This document shows, one piece after another, positions 34,021 to 43,261 of a stretch of 64,000 nt of DNA. The notes under the pieces were generated by a model, which was not told the origin of the DNA, searched no databases, and worked only from the letters and a program-made list of their open reading frames with translations. This DNA comes from Pseudomonas sp. Irchel s3b2 (lineage in GTDB: Bacteria; Pseudomonadota; Gammaproteobacteria; Pseudomonadales; Pseudomonadaceae), in contig NZ_FYEB01000009.1 in the NCBI RefSeq assembly GCF_900187445.1, forward strand, positions 1-64,000, in the 5' to 3' direction. Each line of letters starts with the position of its first letter. Positions within the stretch are counted from its first letter, which is position 1. Made by a program: the position numbers and the translations under genes.

Positions 34021-34083
34021 TGGGTTCCGTGTCTTGACTGATTGGCCTTATTTCCATTCCAAATGACAAATAACGCGCACAAA

Positions 34084-34110
34084 AAAACGCCGCTCAATGA
34101 GCGGCGTTTT
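34084..34110 (-). terminator. Terminator of the tRNA operon
   Basis: CGCCGCTC and GAGCGGCG pair around AAT, extended by A/T pairs on both sides, with seven A residues on the plus strand giving a T-run for minus-strand transcription. It lies 10 bp beyond the 3' end of the first tRNA-Gly. Confidence 0.85.
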
Positions 34111-34119
34111 CTTTGAATT

Positions 34120-34195
<76 letters not shown>

Positions 34196-34198
34196 AAA

Positions 34199-34274
34199 TG
34201 GCGTCCCCTAGGGGACTCGAACCCCTGTTACCGCCGTGAAAGGGCGGTGTCCTAGGCCACTAGACGAAGGGGAC
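34199..34274 (-). tRNA. tRNA-Glu(TTC)
   Basis: 76 nt including CCA. Acceptor GTCCCCT pairs with AGGGGAC; the anticodon loop CTTTCAC carries TTC. It lies 3 bp from the first tRNA-Gly and is identical to the copy at 34457-34532. Confidence 0.97.
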
Positions 34275-34378
34275 ACGCTGCCCGGAACACATGGTGTGTG
34301 TTTCGGTGCCCAGATCCGCATCCGAAGATTTGGTTCTGGTTTCACTCAGCCCTGCCCGAAAGCAAAGCCGTTTAAAAC

Positions 34379-34454
<76 letters not shown>

Positions 34455-34456
34455 AT

Positions 34457-34532
34457 TGGCGTCCCCTAGGGGACTCGAACCCCTGTTACCGCCGTGAAAG
34501 GGCGGTGTCCTAGGCCACTAGACGAAGGGGAC
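34457..34532 (-). tRNA. tRNA-Glu(TTC), second copy (first transcribed)
   Basis: Same 76-nt sequence as 34199-34274, anticodon TTC. As transcription runs leftward, this is the promoter-proximal tRNA; the order is Glu-Gly-Glu-Gly. Confidence 0.97.
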
Positions 34533-34594
34533 ACACGTACAACATTCACTCCCTACCGCGTTTCGCTGTGTGCTTTACGCTGTAAGTGGCGCGC

Positions 34595-34623
34595 ATTCTA
34601 TGGATGGATTGAGGGGTCGTCAA
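34595..34623 (-). promoter_or_regulatory. Sigma-70 promoter of the tRNA operon
   Basis: On the minus strand TTGACG (34623-34618) and TAGAAT (34600-34595) are separated by 17 bp. The bases after the -10, GCGCGCCACTT, form a GC-rich discriminator of the kind found at stringently controlled stable-RNA promoters. Transcription should start near 34588, about 55 bp before the first tRNA. Confidence 0.78.
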
Positions 34624-34914
34624 CCCCCAGATATAAATTTATTTAAATCAATGACTTCGACCTGCTTTCGGCTGCCATCCAGGCTTTTCCGTCGCCTGAC
34701 GTTTGGCGCCTATATTCTGGCATCCGGCAAGGCGCTATAGTCCATGCCGAGATGATGGCAATGTGCACCTACCCCACTATTTACTTATATATGCGGCATT
34801 GCGGCCGATATAAGCAGAACTATAAGCCGACTCACTCGTCGAGCGGCCCTAGTCGCCCAAATGCCGAGCCACTACACTCGACTCGCACGCGAACCCTAAT
34901 AAGAGGTCTTACCG
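34624..34914. other. Intergenic region between the tRNA promoter and the next gene
   Basis: About 290 bp, AT-rich near 34627-34655. One open frame (34752-35006) crosses into the following gene in another frame and lacks a ribosome binding site. The promoter of the 34915 gene must be here; I could not fix it. Confidence 0.4.
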
Positions 34915-35685
34915 GTGACACCACTCATGATCACCCTGCTAGTCGTAGCCGGGATCGCACTATTGATCGCCATTGGCTACATGAACCATGTGGTGGAAAA
35001 CAATAAGCTGGAAAAGGCCCGCACCAAGGTTGAACTCAACGACCGCCTGCGTCGCTGTGGCGAAATCACCGAGACCTTCCCCGGTCAATTGATGACACCG
35101 GCGCTCAAGCTGCTGTTGACCCGTCTGGAACTGAACGTCTGCCAGCGCCTGCTGAACCTGGAAAAATCCAGTGCCATATTGAAGGCACGGATTACCGAGC
35201 TGAGCGCCTTGGTCGCCCAGGGTGAATCAATCCCCGTCAACAACCCACCGGCCCCGATCCAGACCGAAGCCAAAGCCAAAGACGTGCGCTTCCTGCTTGA
35301 AGCCATGCATGGCCAGATCACTCGTGCCGCACAGGACGGTTTCCTGCCGCCCAACGAAGCCAAGCGCTGGATCCGCGAAGTGCGCCACATTCTGGTGCTG
35401 CTGCACATCGAATTCTTCAACAACCTGGGCCAGCATTCCCTGCAACAAAACCAGCCCGGCCAGGCCCGCCTGGCCTTCGAACGCGGCGTGCAATACCTGC
35501 GCAAACAACAGGAGCCGCAGGTGTACGCCGAACAGCTGGAATACCTGGAAAAACTCCTGGCCCGCGCCAACGCCTTGGTCATGGACACCATTGCCCCGGT
35601 TGAAGGCGAAGTAAACCAACTGACTGAAGGCCTTAAAGACGTCGAGGCTGATGCCGACTGGAAGAAAAAAGCGATCTACGACTGA
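34915..35685 (+). CDS. Conserved Pseudomonas hypothetical membrane-anchored protein
   Basis: 256 residues from a GTG with AAGAGGT eight bases upstream; an ATG at 34927 is the alternative. One N-terminal membrane helix (MITLLVVAGIALLIAIGYM) is followed by a largely helical, probably coiled-coil region (residues 25-90) and a C-terminal helical part with TPR-like spacing (HSLQQNQPGQARLAFERGVQYLRKQ). No enzyme motif is seen. I recognise it as a conserved Pseudomonas protein of unknown role but cannot assign a function. A terminator follows 14 bp after the stop. Confidence 0.8.
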   Translation: MTPLMITLLVVAGIALLIAIGYMNHVVENNKLEKARTKVELNDRLRRCGEITETFPGQLMTPALKLLLTRLELNVCQRLLNLEKSSAILKARITELSALVAQGESIPVNNPPAPIQTEAKAKDVRFLLEAMHGQITRAAQDGFLPPNEAKRWIREVRHILVLLHIEFFNNLGQHSLQQNQPGQARLAFERGVQYLRKQQEPQVYAEQLEYLEKLLARANALVMDTIAPVEGEVNQLTEGLKDVEADADWKKKAIYD

Positions 35686-35699
35686 TCATGCAAATGCTG

Positions 35700-35729
35700 A
35701 AAAGCCACCGGGGCAGGTGGCTTTTTTTT
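35700..35729 (+). terminator. Rho-independent terminator
   Basis: AAAAGCCACC and GGTGGCTTTT pair around GGGGCA, followed by further T residues. It ends the preceding plus-strand gene and could also act on the chemoreceptor transcript arriving from the right. Confidence 0.9.
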
Positions 35730-35755
35730 GCGTTGGGATTGGTGGAGGGCAGCCC

Positions 35756-37720
35756 CTACAGCCTGAAGTGCCCCACCATCCCCTTCAACTCAACCCCCAA
35801 CTGCGCCAATTCAATACTCGACGCCGCATTGCCCCGCATCGCCAGCGACGACTGATCCGCACTGGCGCGGATACTGGTGACACTGCGATTGATCTCCTCG
35901 GCCACTGAACTCTGCTCTTCCGCAGCCGCCGCAATCTGCTGGTTCATCTGCTGAATCAACGACACCGCTGCCGCAATGCTCCCCAAGGCGCTCTCGGTCT
36001 GCAACGCATCGCTCACCGCCAGCTTCACCAACTCGCCGCTGTTCTGAATCTGCTGCACCGACGATTGCGCCGCTGAACGCAAGGCACTGACCAGCCGTTC
36101 GATTTCCTCGGTTGATTGCTGGGTTCGCTTGGCCAGTGCCCGAACTTCATCGGCCACCACCGCAAAACCCCTGCCCTGCTCACCCGCCCGCGCCGCCTCG
36201 ATGGCCGCATTGAGCGCCAACAGGTTGGTCTGCTCGGCGACGCTTTTGATTACGCTGAGCACCGTGCCAATGTTCTGGATTTCCGCACTGAGGCTTTCGA
36301 TGCTGGAGCTGGCCGAGGTGGCCGAGTCCGCCAATTGTTCGATCCGCGCCATGCTCTGACGTACCACCTGCTGACCGCTTTCGACCTTGCCATCGGCAGT
36401 CTGCGCCGCCTGGGCGGCCTCCTCCGCGTTACGTGCGACGTCGTGCACCGTGGCGGTCATCTGGTTCATCGCGGTGGCGACTTGCTCGGTTTCTTCCTTC
36501 TGGCTACTGACTTCAAGGTTGGTCTGCTCGGTCACCGCCGACAGCGATTGAGCAGAGCTTGCCAGCTGTTCGATACCGGCCTGCAAACCACTGACGATAC
36601 TGCTGAGCCCCGCGCCCATTTGCTGCATGGCCTGCATCAACTGGCCGATCTCGTCGCGGCGGGTCACATCAATCGTTGCACTCAAATCGCCTGCGGCGAT
36701 CTGCTGAGCGACGCGGATCACACGGCGCAGCGGTGCGACGATCAAACGGGTAATCACCCACGCAGCAATCAGCCCCACCAGCAAGGCCAGTGCCGAGGAG
36801 CCGATAATCAACAGCGAATTCTTTTTCAGCTCTGCCTGCATCGACTGATCTTCGGCAACATAGGCCTGGTCCACCCGCGCCACCACTTGAGCGGCACGCT
36901 GGTGAAGCTGCTCGTAGACGGTCTTTTCCTGCGCCAACAAGTCGGTGTACTCGGCGAGTTTTTCACTGAAACCGGCAATATGACCGGACACTTCATTGAG
37001 GACGGTCTGGTAACCCTCATCCTTGATCGTGGTTTTCAGCTGCCCGGCCTGGGTCAGCGCCTGATCGGCCTGCTCGATCTTGCCCTGCCCGGCGCTGTCG
37101 TCGCCCTTGCGGCTCAGGTCCAGGCGCACGCGCGCTTCGTTCATGGCCTGCAACATCAGCCGCGATACCTGACTGACCTGATTGGCTTGCTCGATGAATT
37201 GCGCGCCGTCCTTGCCCTCGGATTCCTTCAAGGTATAGGCACCATCATCGGCAAGACCGGACTGCAACACGTCCAGGTTATTGGCCACGCTGGACACCGA
37301 CCAACTGGCCATTTCCAGTGCCAGATCCTTGGCCTGACTCAGCGAGACAAACTCGTCAAAAGCCTTGCGATAGGCGCCCAGAGATTGCTCGACGTCATTC
37401 ATGACCGGCACATTGGTCGCCGACTGAGCCTTGAGCTCGGTCGCCAGAGCAACCAGAGCGTCCACCCCGGCGCGCAAGGCGTCCGCGGTTTTCGGATTAC
37501 CGTGCAAGGCGTATTCCTGCTCGAGCAAGCGCACCTTGAGCAAACCGCTGTTGAGCGACGACATCTGCTTGAGCCCGTCGAAGCGTTGACTGATGGTTTG
37601 CAGGGACCATACGCCGATGGCCGCCACCAGGGCGGTCAACAGCAGCACCAGTACAAACCCGACACCCAGTTTTTTCGCCATACCGAGGTTGGCAAAACGT
37701 CCTTGCACGGCCGAAATCAT
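35756..37720 (-). CDS. Methyl-accepting chemotaxis protein with HBM-type sensor domain
   Basis: 654 residues from MISAVQGRFANLGMAKKLG; the open frame continues 29 residues upstream (MPLFRRRR...) without support. Membrane helix 1 is about 18-40, and a roughly 250-residue all-helical periplasmic domain follows (MSSLNSGLLKVRLLEQEYALHGN), matching helical bimodular (HBM) sensors such as McpS. The second helix (about 307-328) is followed by HAMP (RLIVAPLRRVIRVAQQIAAGDLSATIDV) and the signalling hairpin tip NLLALNAAIEAARAGEQGRGFAVVADEVR. HBM receptors studied so far sense organic acids; the ligand here is unknown. Confidence 0.93.
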   Translation of the reverse strand: MISAVQGRFANLGMAKKLGVGFVLVLLLTALVAAIGVWSLQTISQRFDGLKQMSSLNSGLLKVRLLEQEYALHGNPKTADALRAGVDALVALATELKAQSATNVPVMNDVEQSLGAYRKAFDEFVSLSQAKDLALEMASWSVSSVANNLDVLQSGLADDGAYTLKESEGKDGAQFIEQANQVSQVSRLMLQAMNEARVRLDLSRKGDDSAGQGKIEQADQALTQAGQLKTTIKDEGYQTVLNEVSGHIAGFSEKLAEYTDLLAQEKTVYEQLHQRAAQVVARVDQAYVAEDQSMQAELKKNSLLIIGSSALALLVGLIAAWVITRLIVAPLRRVIRVAQQIAAGDLSATIDVTRRDEIGQLMQAMQQMGAGLSSIVSGLQAGIEQLASSAQSLSAVTEQTNLEVSSQKEETEQVATAMNQMTATVHDVARNAEEAAQAAQTADGKVESGQQVVRQSMARIEQLADSATSASSSIESLSAEIQNIGTVLSVIKSVAEQTNLLALNAAIEAARAGEQGRGFAVVADEVRALAKRTQQSTEEIERLVSALRSAAQSSVQQIQNSGELVKLAVSDALQTESALGSIAAAVSLIQQMNQQIAAAAEEQSSVAEEINRSVTSIRASADQSSLAMRGNAASSIELAQLGVELKGMVGHFRL

Positions 37721-37828
37721 TGCGCTTAGTCCCCTGCCATTGTCTGTTGATGCAGATTCGCAACGGGCTTGTGCCAACACAAGTCTCCGGCGTCTGAATA
37801 ATGGCAAAAAGCTACGCCTACGTCGCTT

Positions 37829-39217
37829 TCAGAACGTTTGAGGTCGATTCAGAGCGGTCGCCTGAAAAAACGCCCGTGCGCGAGGATCACAGGCATAGGC
37901 GACGTTAATGCGCTGCCAGTCATGGGCCTGGCCAGTGGGACTGAATGCCGTTGCGCAAGACAGCAAGACACCGAAGCGCCGCGCCTGAGCCCGCACCTGA
38001 GCAGAGTCGGAGCGGCGTGATCGCGCCCAGATGAACAGGCCGCCCACCGGTTTGCCGAAAACCTCCCACTCCGCGTCTTCGAGCACCTGCAAGGCCGCCT
38101 CCCGGTCTGTGCTTAAACGCTGACGCTGACGTTGCACCAATTTACGATAGGCACCACTGGCCAACAGACAAGCCAGCACCGACTCGCTAAACCGTGAAGC
38201 GCCCATGCTGCTGATCATCTTGACCCTGGCGAGTCGCGAAATAATGTCGGCATCGGCCACGACAAAGCCAACCCGCAACGAACTGCTGAGGGTTTTGGAG
38301 TAGCTGCCGACGTAGATCACATTGTCATCGATGCCCAGTGCCGCAAGGCGCGTGCCGGGGCCGCTGTGCAAATCGGCATAGACGTCGTCTTCGATCACCA
38401 GTACCCCATGGTTTTTGGCCAGTTGCAGGACCTGCTGAGCTACCCCCGGGGTCAAACTGCTGCCGGTGGGGTTGTGATAAAAGCTGTTGATGAACAAGCC
38501 ACAGGGTTTGTACTTGCGCAACAGTGCCTCGAGTGCTTCGGTGTCTGGCCCGCGTGGGGTTCGTGGCACCTCGATCATGCTGACCCCGTGTAGCCTGAGC
38601 AAATCGAACAACATCGAATAGCCCGGACTCTCCACCACCACGCAATCGCCCGGTTTGAACAAAGTACGCACAATCAAATCGAGCCCATGACTGGCCCCCG
38701 CCGTGGTCAGGATTCGGCTTTCATCCACCGCAATATTCAGCTGCTGCAATCGTTTGAGGATCTGCTGGCGCAAGGCAGGCAGGCCCAGCGGCGTGCTGTA
38801 GTTGAACAACCCGGCCATGTCGGTGCGGCTGACCTGGCGTATGGCGTAGCTCAGATCGTCAGTCTCACGCCAGCTTTCGGGTAATCCGCCGCACCCCAGC
38901 TTCAGTTCGCCGACGAGGCCGCTCTGCTGCTCACCCCCTTCGGACCAAGGAAGGTCCCATTGCCCCTGAGTGGCCAGCGCCGTTGCCGCGACAAAGAAAC
39001 CCGCCCCGTTACGCGTCGCCAGCACCCCTTGAGCCACCAGCCGTTCACAGGCCTCGACAACACTGGATTGACTGAGCAGATTGATCCGCGCGATTTGCCG
39101 CACGGAAGGCAAACGCGTCCCAGGCAACACCTCGCCGCGACGAAGCCAGTCGGCCAATGCGTCGACGATTTGCTGCACGACAGGCACCAATGCCTGTCGA
39201 TCGATTCTCAACTCCAT
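37829..39217 (-). CDS. MocR-type GntR regulator with PLP-dependent aminotransferase-like domain
   Basis: 462 residues from the ATG at 39215-39217. AGGAG lies 11 bp upstream, and a TTG two codons earlier is better spaced, so the start is ambiguous by two residues. The GntR winged helix is at 5-75 (LADWLRRGEVLPGTRLPSVRQIARINLLSQSSVVEACERLVAQG). A fold-type I aminotransferase domain follows, with the PLP Lys in VGSYSKTLSSSLRVGF. MocR proteins usually regulate vitamin B6, amine or amino acid genes and often a divergent gene; none is divergent here. Confidence 0.92.
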   Translation of the reverse strand: MELRIDRQALVPVVQQIVDALADWLRRGEVLPGTRLPSVRQIARINLLSQSSVVEACERLVAQGVLATRNGAGFFVAATALATQGQWDLPWSEGGEQQSGLVGELKLGCGGLPESWRETDDLSYAIRQVSRTDMAGLFNYSTPLGLPALRQQILKRLQQLNIAVDESRILTTAGASHGLDLIVRTLFKPGDCVVVESPGYSMLFDLLRLHGVSMIEVPRTPRGPDTEALEALLRKYKPCGLFINSFYHNPTGSSLTPGVAQQVLQLAKNHGVLVIEDDVYADLHSGPGTRLAALGIDDNVIYVGSYSKTLSSSLRVGFVVADADIISRLARVKMISSMGASRFSESVLACLLASGAYRKLVQRQRQRLSTDREAALQVLEDAEWEVFGKPVGGLFIWARSRRSDSAQVRAQARRFGVLLSCATAFSPTGQAHDWQRINVAYACDPRARAFFQATALNRPQTF

Positions 39218-39369
39218 GAGCAAGCAAACTCCTGTCTGTTTTGCGGGAAACAGTTAATCACAGGAACGCTCGAGGGGATGTGCGACAAAGCCGCCAAAAC
39301 CGCCGGTTCTAACCATTTGAAACACAATGACCGGCGTCTTCACGGAACCGGCGCCGAGCGATAAAAAAC

Positions 39370-39399
39370 TGTAGGAGCGGGCTTGCTCGCTCCTACAGG
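39370..39399. repeat. REP hairpin
   Basis: CTGTAGGAGCGGGC and GCTCGCTCCTACAG form a short hairpin of the REP family, between the SDR stop and the MocR start. Confidence 0.75.
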
Positions 39400-39407
39400 G
39401 ATTGGGT

Positions 39408-40169
39408 CTAAAACGCTGTGACCCCACCATCCACCGCCAGCGAATGACCGGTGGTGAACGCCGCGCCGTCACTGCACAGGTACAGCACCGCGCTGGCAAT
39501 TTCTTCGACTTTGCCGATACGCCCGACCGGGTGCATGGCATTGGCGAACTCGCCTTTCTTCGGGTCCGCTTCGTAGGCTCGGCGGAACATGTCGGTGTCG
39601 ATCACTGCCGGGCATACCGCATTCACGCGAATCTTTTTCTTGGCGTATTCGATGGCCGCCGATTTGGTCAGGCCGATCACCGCGTGTTTCGAGGCCGCGT
39701 AGATGCTCATTTTCGGCGCAGCCCCCAGGCCGGCAACCGAGGCGGTGTTGACGATCGCGCCGCCGCCCTGGGCCAGCAGCAACGGCAACTGATACTTCAT
39801 GCACAACCAGACGCCTTTGACGTTGACGCCCATGATCGCGTCGAACTCATCGACCGTGCCTTCGGCCAGTTTGCCTTTCTCGATTTCGATACCGGCGTTG
39901 TTGAAGGCATAGTCGAGACGGCCGTAGGTATTCACGACCTCGTCCATCAGATTTTTTACATCGCTTTCCACAGTGACGTTGCAGCGCACGAAAGTCGCTT
40001 CACCGCCGGCGGTACGAATCAGCGCCACCGTGCCCTCGCCACCGGCCGCATCCAGATCGGCAACCACCACTTTCAAACCTTCGGCGGCGAACGCCAAAGC
40101 GGTCGCGCGGCCAATACCATTGGCCGCGCCTGTCACAACGGCAACCTGGCCAGAAAACGTCATGCTCAT
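39408..40169 (-). CDS. Short-chain dehydrogenase/reductase (SDR)
   Basis: 253 residues (or 251 from the second ATG). The Rossmann motif TGAANGIGRATALAF (about 14-28), NNAG (NAFNNAGIEIE region), catalytic Ser in NTASVAGLG, and the Tyr/Lys pair in YAASKHAVIG are all intact. It is an NAD(P)H-dependent oxidoreductase of the classical SDR family; the substrate is not evident. Divergent from the NADP-dependent oxidoreductase at 40406 with a strong dyad between them, so the two are probably co-regulated. Confidence 0.93.
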   Translation of the reverse strand: MSMTFSGQVAVVTGAANGIGRATALAFAAEGLKVVVADLDAAGGEGTVALIRTAGGEATFVRCNVTVESDVKNLMDEVVNTYGRLDYAFNNAGIEIEKGKLAEGTVDEFDAIMGVNVKGVWLCMKYQLPLLLAQGGGAIVNTASVAGLGAAPKMSIYAASKHAVIGLTKSAAIEYAKKKIRVNAVCPAVIDTDMFRRAYEADPKKGEFANAMHPVGRIGKVEEIASAVLYLCSDGAAFTTGHSLAVDGGVTAF

Positions 40170-40277
40170 TGTTATGTCCTCAGAGGGAAGAATGCAGGGG
40201 ATCGCGTGTGGCCAGTCTAGTCATAGGGGCGTATGGCACGGCAGCACTATCAGAAGGCCGGTTGGTTGCCCATGAGT

Positions 40278-40313
40278 TGCAGTGATAGAACCACCGCCCT
40301 GACTATCACTGCA
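40278..40313. promoter_or_regulatory. Inverted repeat, candidate operator between the SDR and oxidoreductase genes
   Basis: TGCAGTGATAG (40278-40288) and CTATCACTGCA (40303-40313) are perfectly complementary 11-mers, 14 bp apart. It is about 110 bp from the SDR start and 93 bp from the oxidoreductase start. It lacks a T-run and lies between divergent genes, so an operator is more likely than a terminator. No local divergent regulator gene was identified for it. Confidence 0.55.
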
Positions 40314-40405
40314 CTGGATCGATGTGCATTCGCAGCGTCAGCCAACCTTGCGACATCGCCCATGAAGGTCTATCAACAAGACTTCATTCATCTTGAGTGC
40401 CTGTC

Positions 40406-41410
40406 ATGACTACCCAGACCAATCGCCAGTTCCTGCTCGCCAAACGTCCCGTGGGGGCGGCCACCCGTGACACGTTCACCTATCAAGAAGTACCGGTCGG
40501 CGAACCGGCGGCGGGTCAGATCCTGGTCAAAAACGAATACCTGTCCCTGGACCCGGCCATGCGTGGCTGGATGAACGAGGGCAAGTCCTACATCCCTCCG
40601 GTTGGCATTGGCGAAGTGATGCGTGCATTGGGCGTAGGCAAAGTCATTGCCTCGAACAATCCGGGTTTTGCCGTGGGGGATTACGTCAACGGCGCCTTGG
40701 GTGTGCAGGATTACTTCCTCGGCGAGCCGCGAGGTTTCTACAAGGTCGATCCGAAACTGGCGCCGCTGCCGCGCTATTTATCCGCGCTGGGCATGACCGG
40801 GATGACCGCCTACTTCGCCCTGCTCGATGTCGGCGCGCCGAAAGCCGGCGAAACAGTAGTGCTCTCGGGCGCGGCCGGTGCAGTGGGCAGCATTGCCGGG
40901 CAGATTGCCAAGATCAAAGGTTGCCGGGTGATCGGCATCGCCGGCGGCGCGGACAAGTGCAAGTTCCTGATCGACGAGCTGGGTTTTGACGGTGCCATCG
41001 ACTACAAAAACGAAGACGTGCAGGCCGGCCTCAAGCGCGAATGCCCGAAAGGCGTCGACGTGTATTTCGATAACGTCGGCGGCGATATTCTCGACGCTGT
41101 GCTGAGCCGTCTGAACATGAAAGCACGGGTGGTGATTTGCGGTGCCATCAGCCAGTACAACAACAAGGAAGCGGTCAAAGGCCCGGCCAACTACCTGTCG
41201 CTGCTGGTCAACCGTGCACGGATGGAAGGCTTCGTGGTGATGGATTACGCCGCGCAGTTCGCCGCTGCCGGGCAGGAAATGGCCGGCTGGATGGCCAAGG
41301 GGCAGCTCAAGAGCAAGGAAGACATTGTCGAAGGACTGGAAACATTCCCGGAGACGCTGATGAAATTGTTCAGCGGCGAGAATTTCGGGAAGTTGGTGTT
41401 GAAGGTTTAA
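40406..41410 (+). CDS. NADP-dependent medium-chain oxidoreductase (CurA/YncB-type)
   Basis: 334 residues from MTTQTNRQFLLAKRP; a GTG at 40397 is rejected because it lacks a ribosome binding site. It is a zinc-independent MDR protein: MRGWMNEGKSYIPPVGIGEVMRALGVGKV in the catalytic domain and the nucleotide-binding AAGAVGSIAGQIAK (about 155-168). Relatives reduce alpha,beta-unsaturated ketones or related compounds with NADPH. The gene stands alone on the plus strand; a REPIN follows its stop. Confidence 0.92.
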   Translation: MTTQTNRQFLLAKRPVGAATRDTFTYQEVPVGEPAAGQILVKNEYLSLDPAMRGWMNEGKSYIPPVGIGEVMRALGVGKVIASNNPGFAVGDYVNGALGVQDYFLGEPRGFYKVDPKLAPLPRYLSALGMTGMTAYFALLDVGAPKAGETVVLSGAAGAVGSIAGQIAKIKGCRVIGIAGGADKCKFLIDELGFDGAIDYKNEDVQAGLKRECPKGVDVYFDNVGGDILDAVLSRLNMKARVVICGAISQYNNKEAVKGPANYLSLLVNRARMEGFVVMDYAAQFAAAGQEMAGWMAKGQLKSKEDIVEGLETFPETLMKLFSGENFGKLVLKV

Positions 41411-41413
41411 AAG

Positions 41414-41491
41414 CTTCGCGGGCAAGCCTCGCTCCTACAGGTCATATGTCGGTCATGACACATAACTTGTAGGAGCGAGGCTTGCCCGCGA
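41414..41491. repeat. REPIN (inverted pair of REP elements)
   Basis: TTCGCGGGCAAGCCTCGCTC and its inverse GAGCGAGGCTTGCCCGCGAA flank about 30 bp, between the convergent stops of the oxidoreductase and pyrF. Confidence 0.85.
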
Positions 41492-41511
41492 ATGGTTTTA
41501 GCAGGCGCCGC

Positions 41512-42210
41512 TCAAGCGATTTCTGCGACGACCGCTGCCAACGCCTTCGCCGGATCCGCCGCCTGGCTGATCGGACGGCCGATCACCAGATAGTCGGAAC
41601 CGGCGTCCAGCGCCTGACGCGGGGTCAGGATGCGGCGTTGATCGTCCTGGGCGCTGCCCGCCGGACGAATCCCCGGGGTCACCAGTTGCAGCGACGGGTG
41701 AGCGGCTTTCAAGGCCTGGGCTTCCAGGGCCGAGCAGACCAGACCGTCCATCCCGGCTTTTTCCGCCAGCGCGGCCAGGCGCAGCACCTGCTCCTGTGGC
41801 TCGATGTCCAGACCGATACCCGCCAGATCCTCACGCTCCATACTGGTCAGCACGGTCACGCCGATCAACAACGGTTTCGGGCCGCTGCGCTGATCGAGCA
41901 CTTCACGGCAGGCGGCCATCATGCGCAGACCGCCGGAGCAGTGCACGTTGACCATCCACACACCCATTTCCGCAGCGGCCTTGACGGCCATGGCGGTGGT
42001 GTTCGGGATGTCGTGGAACTTGAGGTCCAGGAACACTTCGAAACCCTTGTCGCGCAGGGTGCCGACGATTTCCGAAGCGCAACTGGTGAACAGTTCTTTA
42101 CCGACTTTGACCCGGCACAGCTTCGGGTCCAGTTGATCGGCCAGCTTCAGTGCGGCGTCACGGGAGGGGAAATCCAGGGCGACGATGATAGGCGTCTGGC
42201 AAGCGGACAT
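41512..42210 (-). CDS. pyrF: Orotidine 5'-phosphate decarboxylase
   Basis: 232 residues from MSACQTPIIVALDF. It catalyses the final step of UMP synthesis, OMP to UMP. The active-site motif DLKFHDIPNT (Asp-Lys-Asp tetrad) and the phosphate-binding loop GIRPAG near the C-terminus are intact. The open frame extends 12 codons upstream (MRADFDLPESPL), but an ATG at 42208-42210 matches the family length. Single gene. Confidence 0.96.
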   Translation of the reverse strand: MSACQTPIIVALDFPSRDAALKLADQLDPKLCRVKVGKELFTSCASEIVGTLRDKGFEVFLDLKFHDIPNTTAMAVKAAAEMGVWMVNVHCSGGLRMMAACREVLDQRSGPKPLLIGVTVLTSMEREDLAGIGLDIEPQEQVLRLAALAEKAGMDGLVCSALEAQALKAAHPSLQLVTPGIRPAGSAQDDQRRILTPRQALDAGSDYLVIGRPISQAADPAKALAAVVAEIA

Positions 42211-42454
42211 GAGTGGGCTCTCAGGCAAGTCGAAATCGGCGCGCATTGTAGCGGAACCAGCGCCGCTGCGGGACCCGATGATCGGTAATTCGTCGTCGCG
42301 GCTCAGACAAGACTAGCTGCTGCGGAAATTGTGTCGAGTTCGGTACACACATGACACGCCCACAACACCCTTCAACGCTACTCTCGGCAGCCGCAACAGG
42401 TCCTACAGCACTTCCCGCCTCACGGCCGGACGCCTATGCTGAAGCCACAACCTC

Positions 42455-42485
42455 GCAGCCTATCTTTGTGGTTGGCAGCCTATCT
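42455..42485 (+). promoter_or_regulatory. Direct repeats just upstream of the response-regulator gene
   Basis: GCAGCCTATCT occurs at 42455-42465 and again at 42475-42485, 20 bp apart, ending 5 bp before the ATG at 42491. Two tandem half-sites on one helix face are typical for OmpR-type regulators, so autoregulation is possible. Confidence 0.3.
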
Positions 42486-42490
42486 GGCAG

Positions 42491-43261
42491 ATGAACACAC
42501 GCATGCACAACTCCCCAGCACCTCTGAACGACGATCAAAAAGCGCCGGCCGACGATAAACGCTGGAGCATTCGCGCCCTGATCGTAGACGATGACATCCC
42601 GATCCGTGAACTGATGATCGACTACCTGGCCCGGTTCAGTATCCACGCCAGCGGCGTCACCGATGGCGCCGCCATGCGTCAGGCCCTGCAAGCCGAGCAT
42701 TTCGACGTGGTGGTGCTCGACCTGATGCTGCCGGGCGAAGACGGTTTGTCGCTGTGCCGCTGGTTGCGCGCCGAATCGGACATTCCGATCCTGATGCTCA
42801 CCGCCCGCTGCGAACCCACCGACCGGATCATCGGCCTGGAATTGGGCGCCGACGACTACATGGCCAAGCCATTCGAGCCGCGGGAACTGGTCGCGCGAAT
42901 TCAGACCATTCTGCGTCGGGTGCGCGACGACCGCACCGAACAGCGTGCGAATATTCGCTTCGATACCTGGCGACTGAACAGCGTGCTGCGTCAGTTGATC
43001 GCCGCCGATGGGCTGGTAGTGCCGCTGTCCAACGCCGAATTCCGTTTGCTCTGGGTGTTCATCGAACGTCCGCGCCGGGTACTCAGCCGCGAACAACTGC
43101 TGGACGCCGCCCGTGGTCGCTCGATCGAAGCCTTTGATCGCAGCATCGATTTGCTGGTGTCGCGCCTGCGCCAGAAACTCGGCGATGACCCGAAAGCCCC
43201 ACAGCTGATCAAGACCGTTCGCGGCGAGGGTTATCTGTTCGACGCACGAGACATTGGCTGA
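42491..43261 (+). CDS. OmpR-family response regulator
   Basis: 256 residues. Receiver domain about 28-140: the acidic pocket is VDDD, D77 in VVLDLMLPGEDG is the phosphoacceptor, and the Lys is in MAKPFEPREL. A winged-helix DNA-binding domain follows (about 155-250; RVLSREQLLDAARGRSIEAFDRSIDLLVSRLRQKLGD). The stop overlaps the kinase start by one base (TGATG), so the pair is coupled. Confidence 0.95.
   Translation: MNTRMHNSPAPLNDDQKAPADDKRWSIRALIVDDDIPIRELMIDYLARFSIHASGVTDGAAMRQALQAEHFDVVVLDLMLPGEDGLSLCRWLRAESDIPILMLTARCEPTDRIIGLELGADDYMAKPFEPRELVARIQTILRRVRDDRTEQRANIRFDTWRLNSVLRQLIAADGLVVPLSNAEFRLLWVFIERPRRVLSREQLLDAARGRSIEAFDRSIDLLVSRLRQKLGDDPKAPQLIKTVRGEGYLFDARDIG

Noticed and set aside
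36116..37729. 537-codon plus-strand open frame
   Set aside because: Antisense to the chemoreceptor, no ribosome binding site or domain.
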